From: Actinocatenispora rupis
Lineage (GTDB): Bacteria; Actinomycetota; Actinomycetes; Mycobacteriales; Micromonosporaceae
DNA: 64,000 nt
NCBI RefSeq assembly: GCF_016861975.1
Contig: NZ_BOMB01000017.1
Location: 186,001-250,000, forward strand
Reading direction: 5' to 3'
The notes below the pieces were generated by a model. The model was not told the origin of the DNA. It searched no databases and saw nothing but the letters and a program-made list of their open reading frames with translations. Both the position numbers and the translations under genes were made by a program. Shown here in pieces: positions 1 through 8,303 of this stretch. Numbering within the stretch: position 1 is the stretch's first letter; the number at the start of each line of letters is the position of its first letter.

Positions 1-1
1 C

Positions 2-1192
2 GTCGGTCGTGAGGTTGCCGACGCGGCGAGCCTGGGCCGCGCGTTCGACGACCTGCTCGCCGCGCGGGCCGAGCCGCCGGCCCTGCTCGCGCTCGGCGAA
101 CCGACCCACGGGGTCGAGGCGTTTCCGTTGCTGCGCAACGAACTCCTCGGCCACCTCGTCGAACGCGGGTACCGGTCGATCGTGCTGGAGACCGACGTGT
201 TCGCCGCCTCCGTGGTCGACGCGTACGTGGCGGGGGCGGCCGGGGACCTCGACACGGTGCTCGCGACCGGGTTCAGCCACGGATTCGGCGCCGTGCCGGG
301 CAACCGGGAACTCGTCGAGTGGCTCCGCGAGTACAACGCCGGCCGAGCGGACGGGGACCGCGTACGGTTCCTCGGGTTCGACCCGCCGGTGGAGTTCGCC
401 GCCGCGCCGGGCCCGCGCGAGGCGCTGACCGCGGTCGCCGAGTACCTGCCCGCCGCGCTGCTGCCCCCGTCGGTACGCGGAATGGACGCGCTGCTCGGCG
501 CCGACACCGACTGGACGAACGAGGCCGCCATGTACGATCCGGCCGCGTCGGTCGGCGGCTCCGACCGCGCCCGCGCGTTGCGGGTGGTGGCCGACGACCT
601 CGCCAGCGCCCTGCGCCGCGCGGCACCCACGCTGCGCCAGGCCGACCCGACCGGCCACGACCGCGCCACCGCGTACGCGCGGACCGCGCTCGGGTTGCTG
701 CGCTACCACGCGGCGATGGCGCACCCGGCGCCCGACCGGATCGGTACGCTGCTGAGCCTGCGCGCCGAGATGATGGCCGACAACCTCCTCGCCACCGTCG
801 AACAGGAGCGACACCGCGGCCCGAGCCTCGTGTACGCGGAGAACGTGCACCTGCAACGCACCCCGTCGCGCATGGCGATGGGGCCGGACGAGGTGAGCTG
901 GGGGAGCGCCGGCGCGCTCGCCGCCGCCACCCTCGGCGACCGCTACGTGTTCGTCGCGATGGACGGCAAGGTCGACAGCGATCCGGCCACCCTCCAGGGT
1001 GCGCTCGCCGCCGCGACCGACCGGCGCGCGCTGTTCCCGGCGCGGGCCGTCCGCGCCGCGCTGCCTCCGACGATCGCCGTCGACACCCCGATGGTGCGCA
1101 GCCACATCCCCCTCACTCCGGCGGTACTCGACGGCGCCGACGCGGTCGTCTACGTCACTGACACCGACGGCGTCCAGCACCAGTACTGGTGA
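2..1192 (+). CDS. Erythromycin esterase family protein, 5' end outside window
   Basis: The reading frame is open from base 2 with no start codon near the edge, so the N-terminus is missing; 396 residues are visible. The family hydrolyses macrolide lactone rings, but many actinomycete members have no proven resistance role. The N-terminal motif LGEPTHGVEAF (about residue 31) matches the conserved G-E-x-x-H active-site segment, and a second conserved segment, AENVHLQR, lies at about residue 279. The C-terminus ends VYVTDTDGVQHQYW. No signal peptide can be judged. A short GTG frame overlaps its stop codon. Family membership is well supported by the motifs; the substrate is unknown. Confidence 0.82.
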   Translation, partial: VGREVADAASLGRAFDDLLAARAEPPALLALGEPTHGVEAFPLLRNELLGHLVERGYRSIVLETDVFAASVVDAYVAGAAGDLDTVLATGFSHGFGAVPGNRELVEWLREYNAGRADGDRVRFLGFDPPVEFAAAPGPREALTAVAEYLPAALLPPSVRGMDALLGADTDWTNEAAMYDPAASVGGSDRARALRVVADDLASALRRAAPTLRQADPTGHDRATAYARTALGLLRYHAAMAHPAPDRIGTLLSLRAEMMADNLLATVEQERHRGPSLVYAENVHLQRTPSRMAMGPDEVSWGSAGALAAATLGDRYVFVAMDGKVDSDPATLQGALAAATDRRALFPARAVRAALPPTIAVDTPMVRSHIPLTPAVLDGADAVVYVTDTDGVQHQYW

Positions 1193-1362
1193 CCCGGCAC
1201 CGGGTGTGCCGCGAACGGTTGAGCGCGCACCCGGACGACCGCGACTGCCACGCCGCCGCCGACAGCCCGCTGTCGATGTCCGGGTACAACAACCGTAAGG
1301 CCGCGGCGATCGTCGCGATCCTCCGCCGCGCCGGCCTCCGCCCCGCCGCCGGGTCCACGTAG
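1189..1362 (+). CDS. Possible small hypothetical protein (57 aa)
   Basis: A GTG codon at 1189 overlaps the TGA of the upstream esterase-like gene in a GTGA arrangement, a coupling used repeatedly in this window. The frame runs 57 codons and ends shortly before the convergent gene at 1377. The peptide has two cysteines and an Arg/Ala-rich C-terminal helix and resembles no family I recognise. It could equally be the decayed remnant of a longer gene. Support is the overlap geometry and the uninterrupted frame only. Confidence 0.35.
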   Translation: MTRHRVCRERLSAHPDDRDCHAAADSPLSMSGYNNRKAAAIVAILRRAGLRPAAGST

Positions 1363-1376
1363 CCCACCTGGTGCGG

Positions 1377-2894
1377 TCAGCGGTCGAGGACGGTGACCTG
1401 GGGGAGGTTGCGGTGCCGGTGGTGCGCGTCGGCGATGCCGGCGAGCGCGTCCCGGCCGAGCGCCCGGTACGCGGCGACGAGCAGCGCGTTCGCCCGGCGT
1501 TCGCGGTCGGCGTCGCCCTGGCTGATCCAGTGCAGGTCGCGGCCGAGGGCGAGCGCGCCGGTCGGATCGCCTGCCGCGCAACGCTTCTCGGCCTCGGCGG
1601 TCCAGCCGGCGAGGGTGTCCGGTTCCTCGGTCAGCTGCCGGTACGTGGTGCGGCACCACTCGTACCCGTCGTACGGGCGCTGGTGTCCGCGCGGCACGAC
1701 CGGTTCGCCGTCGGCCAGCGCGCCGCCGCCGTCCAGGGTCTCCCAGCGGGCCGGGTCGCCGTGCGCGAACAGCTCCGCCGCCGGCCGGTACGTGTCGTGG
1801 TAGGCGGCGCCCTGCTCGGGCCGGTCGCCGGTCTCGAACCGGGTCAGCAGCTCGCGCAACGCCCGCAGCCCGAACCGTTGCGCCACAACGTCATCCTCGG
1901 CGGGGGTGGCGCCGTCGCCGGCCTCGCGGTCGAGGTGCACCTGGCTCCACTCGATCTGCTCGCGTACCGCGGCCAGCGGGGTGCCGAACGGCAGTCCGAC
2001 GCCACCGCCGTCGTTGTTGTAGTAGCAGGTGACGCCGGCGCAGGTGCGACCGTCGTCGTACCAGAGGCCGAAGTGCAGTCCGTCGCTGCCGCCGTGCATG
2101 AACGTCAGGAACTCGGGCGGATCGCGGTAGTAGCGGCCGTGCACGCGCACGTCGACGCCGTCGCGCGGCCGGCGTCCCGGATCGTCGAACAGGTCCATGA
2201 TCCCGTACGGCTCCAGGTCCAGGTCGTTGAGCGCGCGCCGCTCGGCCGGGCCGAGCGACAGCTGGAACTGCCAGTACCGGAAGATGCCGTCGGGCAGGTC
2301 GATGCCCCAGTCGTCGGCGAACCGGCGCTCGATCGCGGCGCGGTCCCGGTCGACGCGCGCCGCCGCTGCCGCCAGTACCGCCGGGTCGGGGTGCGGGTGG
2401 GCTTCGCGCCAGGCGGCGTAGTCCCGCTGGTCGGCGGCGTCCCGGGCGGCCTGCCGACGGGCACCGGCGCGGTCGTGCCGGCGGACCGGCCCGGTGCCGT
2501 CGATGGCGTGCGCCAGCCGCTCCTCGGCCGTCGGCTCCTCGTCCGGGTACTGCGCGGCGCGGCGCCGTTCGGCGACGAATCCGGGGGACCATAAGGCGTC
2601 GTCGCCGTACACGACGTCGGCGGCCTCGGCGGGCGGCAACGCGGCCACCTCCCGGTCGAACCGGTCCAGCGCCGCAGACCGGAGCGCGGCCACCCGCTCG
2701 TCGACCTGCGCCGCATGCCGCACGTACCGGTCCCACTCGGCGGCCGGGTCGTCGGCCGGCCCGTCGCCCAGCTCGACGAAGAACGCCAGCTTCTCGCCGT
2801 CCGCCAACCGGTCGTGCTCGCCGTCGACCTGCTCGCGCAGCGCGGCGCGCACGTCCTCGTCCGCCTTGCCCTGCAACCATTCCGGAATCGCCAC
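1377..2894 (-). CDS. HPF1-like (DUF2228) protein of the ADP-ribosylation factor family
   Basis: This 505-residue protein starts at the GTG at 2894; a longer frame to 2978 would overlap the end of the next gene. Its middle resembles eukaryotic HPF1 (DUF2228), the factor that completes the PARP1/2 active site for serine ADP-ribosylation: a D-x-x-Y-x-F/W-W-x-F segment (GIFRYWQFQLSLGP), then PYGIMDLF, then RYYRDPPEF against human RFYYDPPEF. The C-terminal helix region (CAAGDPTGALALGRDL) resembles CDYGMGLELGMDLF of HPF1. The acidic pair just before that Cys in human HPF1 (Asp283/Glu284) reads Lys-Arg here, so the HPF1 catalytic glutamate is not obviously present. The N-terminal 150 residues are charged and helical. 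No PARP or macrodomain gene is visible nearby. The alignment is from memory. Confidence 0.7.
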   Translation of the reverse strand: MAIPEWLQGKADEDVRAALREQVDGEHDRLADGEKLAFFVELGDGPADDPAAEWDRYVRHAAQVDERVAALRSAALDRFDREVAALPPAEAADVVYGDDALWSPGFVAERRRAAQYPDEEPTAEERLAHAIDGTGPVRRHDRAGARRQAARDAADQRDYAAWREAHPHPDPAVLAAAAARVDRDRAAIERRFADDWGIDLPDGIFRYWQFQLSLGPAERRALNDLDLEPYGIMDLFDDPGRRPRDGVDVRVHGRYYRDPPEFLTFMHGGSDGLHFGLWYDDGRTCAGVTCYYNNDGGGVGLPFGTPLAAVREQIEWSQVHLDREAGDGATPAEDDVVAQRFGLRALRELLTRFETGDRPEQGAAYHDTYRPAAELFAHGDPARWETLDGGGALADGEPVVPRGHQRPYDGYEWCRTTYRQLTEEPDTLAGWTAEAEKRCAAGDPTGALALGRDLHWISQGDADRERRANALLVAAYRALGRDALAGIADAHHRHRNLPQVTVLDR

Positions 2895-2931
2895 GCGCCG
2901 AGAGTACTGGCCGCGGTCATCACCAGGGGCG

Positions 2932-4025
2932 TCAGCGGGGCCAGGCGGCGCGCAGCCCGAGCCAGTCGGCGAGATCACTGATCTCCGCGCGGACCGCCGT
3001 GGTCACCGCCCGGCCGAACGGCTCGTCCTGGTGGATCGCCGCGATCCGCAGTACGCCCGCGTCGGTGTCGGCCGCCGCGTCGAGCTTGCCCACCAGCCGG
3101 TCCGCGTACAGGATCGGCAGGGCGTAGTAGCCCCAGCGGCGCTTCGCCACCGGCTTGTACATCTCCAGCTGGTACTCGAAGCCGAACAGCTCGGCGGTGC
3201 GCTTCCGGTCGTGCACCAGCCGGTCGAACGGGGACAGCAGCGCGGCCCGCCCGGTGAACGGCTGACCGAGCTGCGCCGGGTCGACCCGCCACACCCCGCG
3301 TACGCCCTCGACCACGGCCGGCTCGCCCGCGTCGCCGACGCCGACCGGCTCGATCGGGACCGCCGTGCCGCGGGACCGGGCGCGGCCAGCCGCCGTCCGT
3401 CGCGGACCCGCGCCGCCTTTGCCGCGGGCACCACCGGATCGTCCCGGTACACCCGCTCCGCCAGGTCCCACAGGCGTTCCCGGCCCTGCCGGCCGGCCAC
3501 CGCGACCTCGCCGCGCGACACCATCATCTCCAGCAGCAGGGTCACGTTGCGGTCGTTCGTCCAGCCGGTCGACTCCCACGGCACCGCGCAGGTGTCCGGC
3601 AGCTCCCGCGACACCAGCGGACCGTACGCCCCGAGGCGGGCGAGGATGTCGCGCCGGCACGCGTCGTTCGCCGTCACCCAGTCGCGCCGGAACACCTGCC
3701 AGTCGCGCAGCGGCGGAGCGCCGGGCCACGCCGCCATGTCCGCCCGGTACAGCGCCAGGTCCTCCGCCGGCCGCACCGTCGCCCGCAGCTCCACCAGGCT
3801 GCGCGCGGCGAGCGCGTCCGCCAGCTCACTCCGCCGGTACGCCGGGCCGAGCCGGCTGAACGCCACCAGGTCGGCGCTCGGCGCGATCACCGCGGTCGGG
3901 TCCAGTTGCAGCAGCGTCAGCCGCCGTACGACGTCGTGCAGGTCGCCGGGGCGGTCGGCGGTCAACGCCTGCGCCCGCACCGCGATCCGCCGCGCGTCGG
4001 TCCGGGACAGCTGGTGCGCGCTCAT
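2932..4025 (-). pseudogene. Frameshifted winged-helix DNA glycosylase (YcaQ/AlkX-like)
   Basis: The frame opens at ATG 4025 (MSAHQLSRTDARR) and encodes the winged-helix start of the HTH_42/YcaQ family, including LLQLDPTAVIAPSADLV. Its Q-L-D corresponds to the Q-x-D catalytic motif of E. coli YcaQ-type interstrand-crosslink glycosylases. Near 3375-3400 the frame breaks after DGRRLAA, and the homologous C-terminal half (AVPIEPVGVGDAGEP through SPFDRLVHDRKR to the end at 2932) continues in another frame. A one-base indel would restore a protein of about 363 residues. It may be a true pseudogene or an assembly error; no long homopolymer lies at this site. Family known, inactivation inferred. Confidence 0.75.
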
Positions 4026-4083
4026 CGCCCCACCGTACGGGAGGGGTCCGACAGAGCCGGCGGCGCGCGGTGCCGGATCCGCT

Positions 4084-4108
4084 CGTTCCGTTGGTACGGA
4101 ACGGATCC
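4084..4108. repeat. Dispersed 25-bp palindrome, copy 1
   Basis: The core CCGTTG-GTACG-GAACGG is flanked by ATCC and lies 4 nt beyond the stop codon of the minus-strand MFS gene. It belongs to the palindrome family described in the findings. Confidence 0.6.
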
Positions 4109-4111
4109 GGG

Positions 4112-5266
4112 TCAGCGGGGCCGGCGGCGGGCGGCGAGACCCAGCGGTACGAGGAGGACCAGGACGGCGAGCGCGGCGTACCCCCAGGCGAGGGTGGTGG
4201 CGGCGGCGACGCCGGCGACGAGCAGCGGACCGCCGGCGTCGCCGAGCTCGCGGCCGAGTTCGGCGGCGCCCATGGTCTGGCCGATGCGTTCGGCGGGGGT
4301 GGCGGCGGCGAGCGCGGCGAACCCGAGCGGGGTGATCACGCCGGTACCGGCGCCGGTGAGGACGGCGGCGGTGAGCAGTCCGGGCACGCCGGGGAGTACG
4401 GCCGCGGCGGTGAGGCCGGCGGCGGTGACGGTGAGTCCCACCGCCAGCCCGGTACGGGTGGTGAGCCGGCCGGCGTCCAGCGCGCGTCCGGCCCACGGCT
4501 GGGTGAGCGCCGAGCAGAGCGCCAGGACGGCGACGGCGGCCCCGGTGGCCAGCGGCGACAGTCCGTCGGCGGCACCGGACCGGGGCAGGAAGCCGACCCC
4601 GACCGACAGCGCGGCGGTGGCGGCGGCCAGGGCGACGACCGGGCGCAGGAAGCCGCCGTCGGTCAGCCGGCGCGCGAGCCCCAGCAGCGTCTGCCGCGCC
4701 TTCGGCAGCGGCGGTACTGCCGGGACCGCGACCGCCGCCCACACCGCGACGGCCGCGGCGAGCGCCATCAGTACGGTGAACAGCAGCGTCAGCCCGCCGG
4801 CCCAGACCAGTACGCCGCCGAGCAGCGGGCCGGCGGTGTAGCCGATGCTCTTGGTGAACCCGTACGAGCCGAACGCGCGGCCGTGCGAGGTCCGCGGGTT
4901 GAGCCGGGCCACCAGGGCGGACGCGGCGGGGGAGAACGCGGAGGCGGCGGCGCCCTGCCCGAGCCGGGCGGCCCACAGCCAGCCGGGGTCGCGGACCGCG
5001 ACGAACACGGCGGAGGCGGCGGCGAACCCGACCAGCCCGCCCAGCAGTACGGGACGGGCGCCGACCCGGTCGGCGAGCGTACCGAAGACGGGTTTGAGGA
5101 CGACCTCGGCGCCGTCGTACAGGGCGAGCAGAACGCCCAGGTACAGCACCGAACGGACGAGGCCGGGGCCGCCGGCGCCGAGGTTCGCGGCGATGCCGTG
5201 CGCGCCGAACGCGGTGGTGAAGCCGGCGGCGTACAGCGGCCACATCCGGGACCGGGTCGCGTTCAC
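4112..5266 (-). CDS. MFS transporter
   Basis: A 384-residue membrane protein with about twelve hydrophobic helices. The loop after helix 2 carries VLKPVFGTLADRVGARP, the MFS motif A (G-x-L-A-D-R-x-G-x-R). The GTG start at 5266 overlaps the stop of the upstream gene by GTGA, which decides it against longer frames. The gene is the last of a probable three-gene minus-strand operon with a P1B-4 metal ATPase and a hypothetical protein. That context hints at metal or metal-chelate export, but the substrate cannot be read from the sequence. Confidence 0.85.
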   Translation of the reverse strand: MNATRSRMWPLYAAGFTTAFGAHGIAANLGAGGPGLVRSVLYLGVLLALYDGAEVVLKPVFGTLADRVGARPVLLGGLVGFAAASAVFVAVRDPGWLWAARLGQGAAASAFSPAASALVARLNPRTSHGRAFGSYGFTKSIGYTAGPLLGGVLVWAGGLTLLFTVLMALAAAVAVWAAVAVPAVPPLPKARQTLLGLARRLTDGGFLRPVVALAAATAALSVGVGFLPRSGAADGLSPLATGAAVAVLALCSALTQPWAGRALDAGRLTTRTGLAVGLTVTAAGLTAAAVLPGVPGLLTAAVLTGAGTGVITPLGFAALAAATPAERIGQTMGAAELGRELGDAGGPLLVAGVAAATTLAWGYAALAVLVLLVPLGLAARRRPR

Positions 5267-5805
5267 CGCGGGTGCTCGTCGTCGGCGAAGGCGTGCAGGT
5301 GGGCGACGGTGCGCTCGCCGTGGTCCGCACGACGCCGTACGCACTCGGCGTCCCTGCCGCCCGGGGCGCCGAACACGTCGTGCGCCCGGACGCCGCGGTG
5401 CCAGCGCCGCAACCGTTCCTCCGCCAGCTCGGCAGGGGTGAACGTGGCCGTCGCGATCTCCTCGTCCGACTCCGCCGGGTACGTGCCGCAGTCGGCGTCG
5501 AACTCCGCCCAATCCTTCTGGCGGGCCGCGGTGCACAGCGCCCCGAACCGCCCGGCGTCCCGCGGCCGCCGCCCCGTCGCCTGGAGTACCAGGAGGTCGT
5601 CGGCCGCGCGTCCGGCCAGGTCGACAGGGCGCCGGACGCCGTCGGCGAAGACCGGTACGCCCGGTACCGCCCAGATGCCCGGACCGGGCGACGGCGCGTC
5701 GACCCACCCGGCCACCCGGTGCCGGTACGGCTGCGCCCGCACGATCGGCACCACCCACTGCACCCCCGGCCCGTGACCCATCCGCTGAACGTAACAGCCG
5801 CTCAT
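5263..5805 (-). CDS. Hypothetical protein in metal-efflux operon
   Basis: A 180-residue soluble protein of no family I recognise. The ATG at 5805 (MSGCYVQRMGHG) begins 2 nt after the stop of the P1B-type ATPase; an ATG at 5781 (MGHGPGVQW) is an alternative. It is rich in Trp, Arg and acidic residues, has WVVPIVRAQPYRHR near the start, and has a C-terminal His/Asp-rich end (HLHAFADDEHPR) that could bind metal, though no known motif is met. The GTGA overlap with the downstream MFS gene indicates translational coupling. Confidence 0.65.
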   Translation of the reverse strand: MSGCYVQRMGHGPGVQWVVPIVRAQPYRHRVAGWVDAPSPGPGIWAVPGVPVFADGVRRPVDLAGRAADDLLVLQATGRRPRDAGRFGALCTAARQKDWAEFDADCGTYPAESDEEIATATFTPAELAEERLRRWHRGVRAHDVFGAPGGRDAECVRRRADHGERTVAHLHAFADDEHPR

Positions 5806-5807
5806 CG

Positions 5808-7793
5808 TCACGAGTGAGCTCGGACCGCGCGGCGGGTGGCGCGGTTCCAGGCGGCGTCGCGGAGCAGGCGGAGCCCGTTGAGACCGACGATGACGGTGGA
5901 TCCCTCGTGCCCGGCGACGCCGAGCGGCAACGGCAGGTGCCCGGCGAGGTCCCAGGTGACCAGTGCGGCGATGAACGCCGCGGCGACGACCAGGTTGGCG
6001 ACCACGACGCGGCGGGCCCGGCGGGACAGGGCCATCGCCGCGGGTACCGCGGTCAGCTCGTCCCGCACGACCACGGCGTCCGCGGTCTGGAGCGTCAGGT
6101 CGGATCCGGCGCCGCCCATGGCGATACCGGTGTGCGCGGCGGCCAGCGCGGGCGCGTCGTTGATGCCGTCACCGACGACCGTGACCCGGTCACCCGCCCT
6201 CTCGTACGCGCGCACCGCGGCGACCTTGCCGTCGGGCAGCAGCCCGGCCCGTACGTCGTCGATGCCGATCTGGTCGGCGAGATGCCGGGCGGCGTACGGG
6301 TTGTCGCCGGTGAGCAGGACAGGTTGGTGGCCGGTCAGGTCCGTGACGGCGGCGACCGCGTCGCGCGCGTCGGCGCGGAGCTGGTCGGTGATGCCGAGGA
6401 TGCCGGCCGGCCGGTCGTCGACCAGGACCACCACGGCCGTCCATCCGCTCCCTGCCAGGTCGTCGGCGACCGTGCGGGCGTCGACGAAGGCCCCGTCGGT
6501 ACGACCGGGCGGCAGCAGCGCTCCCGGGGATCCGACCTCGACGAGCCGGTCGCCGACCCGGGCCGTGACACCCCGGCCGGGTCGCGCCTCGAAGTCGTCC
6601 GCCGCGGTCGGCGACAGCCCGCGTTCCCGGGCGGCCCGTACGACGGCGGCGCCGAGCGGGTGTTCGCTGGGGTGTTCGGCGCCGGCCGCGAGGCGCAGTA
6701 CGTCGTGCTCGGCGTACCCGGGGAGGGGGTGGATCTCGGCGACCCGGGGCACGCCGCGGGTCAGCGTGCCGGTCTTGTCGAACGCCACGCGGGTGGTGGT
6801 GCCGAGACGTTCCATCACGACGGCGGACTTGACCAGTACGCCGTGCCGGCCGGCGTTGGCGATCGCGGCCAGCAGCGGCGGCATGGTCGCCAGGACCACC
6901 GCGCACGGCGAGGCCACGATCATGAACGTCATCGCGCGCAGCAGCGAGTCCCGTACCGACTCGCCGAAGGCCAGCGGTACGGCGAACAGCAGGACGGTGG
7001 CGAGGACCATGCCCACCGAGTACCGCTGCTCGATCTTCTCGACGAACAGCTGGGTCTTCGCCTTGGTACGCGCGGCCTCCTCGACCAGGGCGGCGATGCG
7101 TGCCACGACCGACCCGCCGGCCGGGCGGTCCACCCGAACGGTCAGGGCGCCGGTGCCGTTGAGGGTGCCGGCGAACACCTCGTCGCCGACCGTACGGTCG
7201 ACCGGCAGGGGTTCACCGGTGATGGTCGCCTGGTCGACGTCGCTGGCGCCGTCCACGACGGAACCGTCGGCGCCGATCCGCTCGCCGGGTCGTACGAGGA
7301 TCACGTCGCCGACGGCGAGCGCGGCCACCGGCACCGTGGTCTCGCCGCCGCCGGGGTCGAGGCGGGTGGCGGTGTCGGGCGCGAGGTCCAGCAGCCCCCG
7401 CACGCTGTCCTCGGTACGCGCCGTCGCCAGTGCCTCCAGCGCGCCCGACGTCGCGAAGATGACGATCAGCAGCGCGCCGTCGAGTACCTGTCCGATGGTC
7501 GCGGCGCCGATCGCGGCCACGACCATCAGCAGGTCCACGTCCAGGGTCCGGCTCGCCAGCGCGCGCAGCCCGGCGAGCGCCGGTTCCCAGCCGCCGGCGA
7601 CGTAGCACGCCAGGTAGAGCGTCCAGTACGCCCAGGTGGGTGCGCCGAGGAACTGCACCGCGAGGCCCAGCAGGAACAGCACCAGCGCGGCGGCGGCCCA
7701 CCGTGCCTCGGGCAGCGCGAACACCCTGGTACGCCGCACCCGCAGCGTGTCGCGTACGGGCGCCGGTGCGGGGATGGTGGTCGGGCCGCTCAC
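5808..7793 (-). CDS. P1B-4-type metal-transporting ATPase (CtpJ/CtpD-like)
   Basis: A 661-residue heavy-metal P-type ATPase without an N-terminal HMA domain. Visible motifs are TGEP (actuator, about residue 220), SPC instead of the usual CPC in the metal-binding helix (MIVASPCAVVLAT), the phosphorylation site DKTGTLT, HP in EHPLGAAV, and GDGINDAPAL. The last helix carries HEGSTVIVGLNGLRLL. SPC together with HEG-S/T is the signature of subgroup P1B-4, which exports Co(II), Ni(II) or Fe(II). GTG at 7793 is chosen because it follows GAGGGAG at good spacing and leaves the divergent operator upstream free. It is divergent from nmtR, the same pairing as mycobacterial nmtR-ctpJ. Confidence 0.93.
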   Translation of the reverse strand: MSGPTTIPAPAPVRDTLRVRRTRVFALPEARWAAAALVLFLLGLAVQFLGAPTWAYWTLYLACYVAGGWEPALAGLRALASRTLDVDLLMVVAAIGAATIGQVLDGALLIVIFATSGALEALATARTEDSVRGLLDLAPDTATRLDPGGGETTVPVAALAVGDVILVRPGERIGADGSVVDGASDVDQATITGEPLPVDRTVGDEVFAGTLNGTGALTVRVDRPAGGSVVARIAALVEEAARTKAKTQLFVEKIEQRYSVGMVLATVLLFAVPLAFGESVRDSLLRAMTFMIVASPCAVVLATMPPLLAAIANAGRHGVLVKSAVVMERLGTTTRVAFDKTGTLTRGVPRVAEIHPLPGYAEHDVLRLAAGAEHPSEHPLGAAVVRAARERGLSPTAADDFEARPGRGVTARVGDRLVEVGSPGALLPPGRTDGAFVDARTVADDLAGSGWTAVVVLVDDRPAGILGITDQLRADARDAVAAVTDLTGHQPVLLTGDNPYAARHLADQIGIDDVRAGLLPDGKVAAVRAYERAGDRVTVVGDGINDAPALAAAHTGIAMGGAGSDLTLQTADAVVVRDELTAVPAAMALSRRARRVVVANLVVAAAFIAALVTWDLAGHLPLPLGVAGHEGSTVIVGLNGLRLLRDAAWNRATRRAVRAHS

Positions 7794-7840
7794 GGCTGCT
7801 CCCTCGGCTGTGTGGGTCGGGCGTGCGGACGGCCACGATA

Positions 7841-7874
7841 CCAGAACACATGAAGATGTATTCATGTGTTCTGG
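7841..7874. promoter_or_regulatory. NmtR/ArsR-type operator between divergent genes
   Basis: Perfect 14-bp arms, CCAGAACACATGAA and TTCATGTGTTCTGG, are separated by 6 bp. The inner TGAA-N6-TTCA layout is that of ArsR/SmtB-family operators. The site lies 48 bp upstream of the ATPase start and 20 bp upstream of nmtR, so one site could repress both directions. Confidence 0.85.
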
Positions 7875-7894
7875 GCACGGCTACGATGGCCGGC

Positions 7895-8260
7895 ATGGGG
7901 CACGGACCACAGGGCAGGGCCGGTACCGCCGGCACCCTCGACGCCGACACCGCGGCCACCGTGGCCGCGACCTTGCAGGCGCTCGCCACCCCCAGCCGCC
8001 TGCTGATCCTCACGCGCCTGCGGGAGAGCCCGTGCCCGGTCGGCGAGCTCGCCGAAGCGGTCGGCATGGAACAGTCCGCGGTCTCCCACCAGCTGCGCCT
8101 GCTGCGCGCACTCGGCCTCGTCGCCGGCACCCGCTCCGGCCGCCGCATCGTCTACGCGCTGTTCGACAACCACGTCGCGCAGCTGCTCGACGAGGCCATC
8201 TACCACGTCGAGCACCTGCGCCTCGGCAAGCGCGACAGCACCGGGACCACCGCCGGCTGA
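7895..8260 (+). CDS. nmtR: NmtR-like Ni/Co-sensing ArsR/SmtB repressor
   Basis: A 121-residue winged-helix protein close to M. tuberculosis NmtR along its length (LQALATPSRLLILTRL, GMEQSAVSHQLRLLR, HVAQLLDEAIYHVEHL). The NmtR alpha-5 metal ligands are conserved in spacing: D-x-H in DNH and the two His of YHVEH. ATG 7895 is preferred over ATG 7886 because it gives the N-terminus MGHG; in NmtR the amino terminus and His3 are metal ligands. By homology it should release the 7841-7874 operator when Ni(II) or Co(II) binds, opening transcription of the divergent P1B-4 ATPase. Confidence 0.92.
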   Translation: MGHGPQGRAGTAGTLDADTAATVAATLQALATPSRLLILTRLRESPCPVGELAEAVGMEQSAVSHQLRLLRALGLVAGTRSGRRIVYALFDNHVAQLLDEAIYHVEHLRLGKRDSTGTTAG

Positions 8261-8261
8261 G

Positions 8262-8298
8262 GCGCCGCGCCCGTCCGTCACGTGGGCGGACGCGGCGC
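8262..8298. terminator. GC-rich hairpin between convergent genes
   Basis: GCGCCGC pairs with GCGGCGC, with a further GTCCG/CGGAC inside. It lies between the nmtR stop and the convergent SDR stop, so it probably serves both. There is no U-tract, which is common in GC-rich actinomycetes. Confidence 0.55.
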
Positions 8299-8303
8299 GG
8301 GGG

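Noticed and set aside
1371-2594. 407-codon plus-strand open frame
   Set aside because: Antisense to the HPF1-like gene, Val/Arg/Ala-rich low-information sequence, no RBS.
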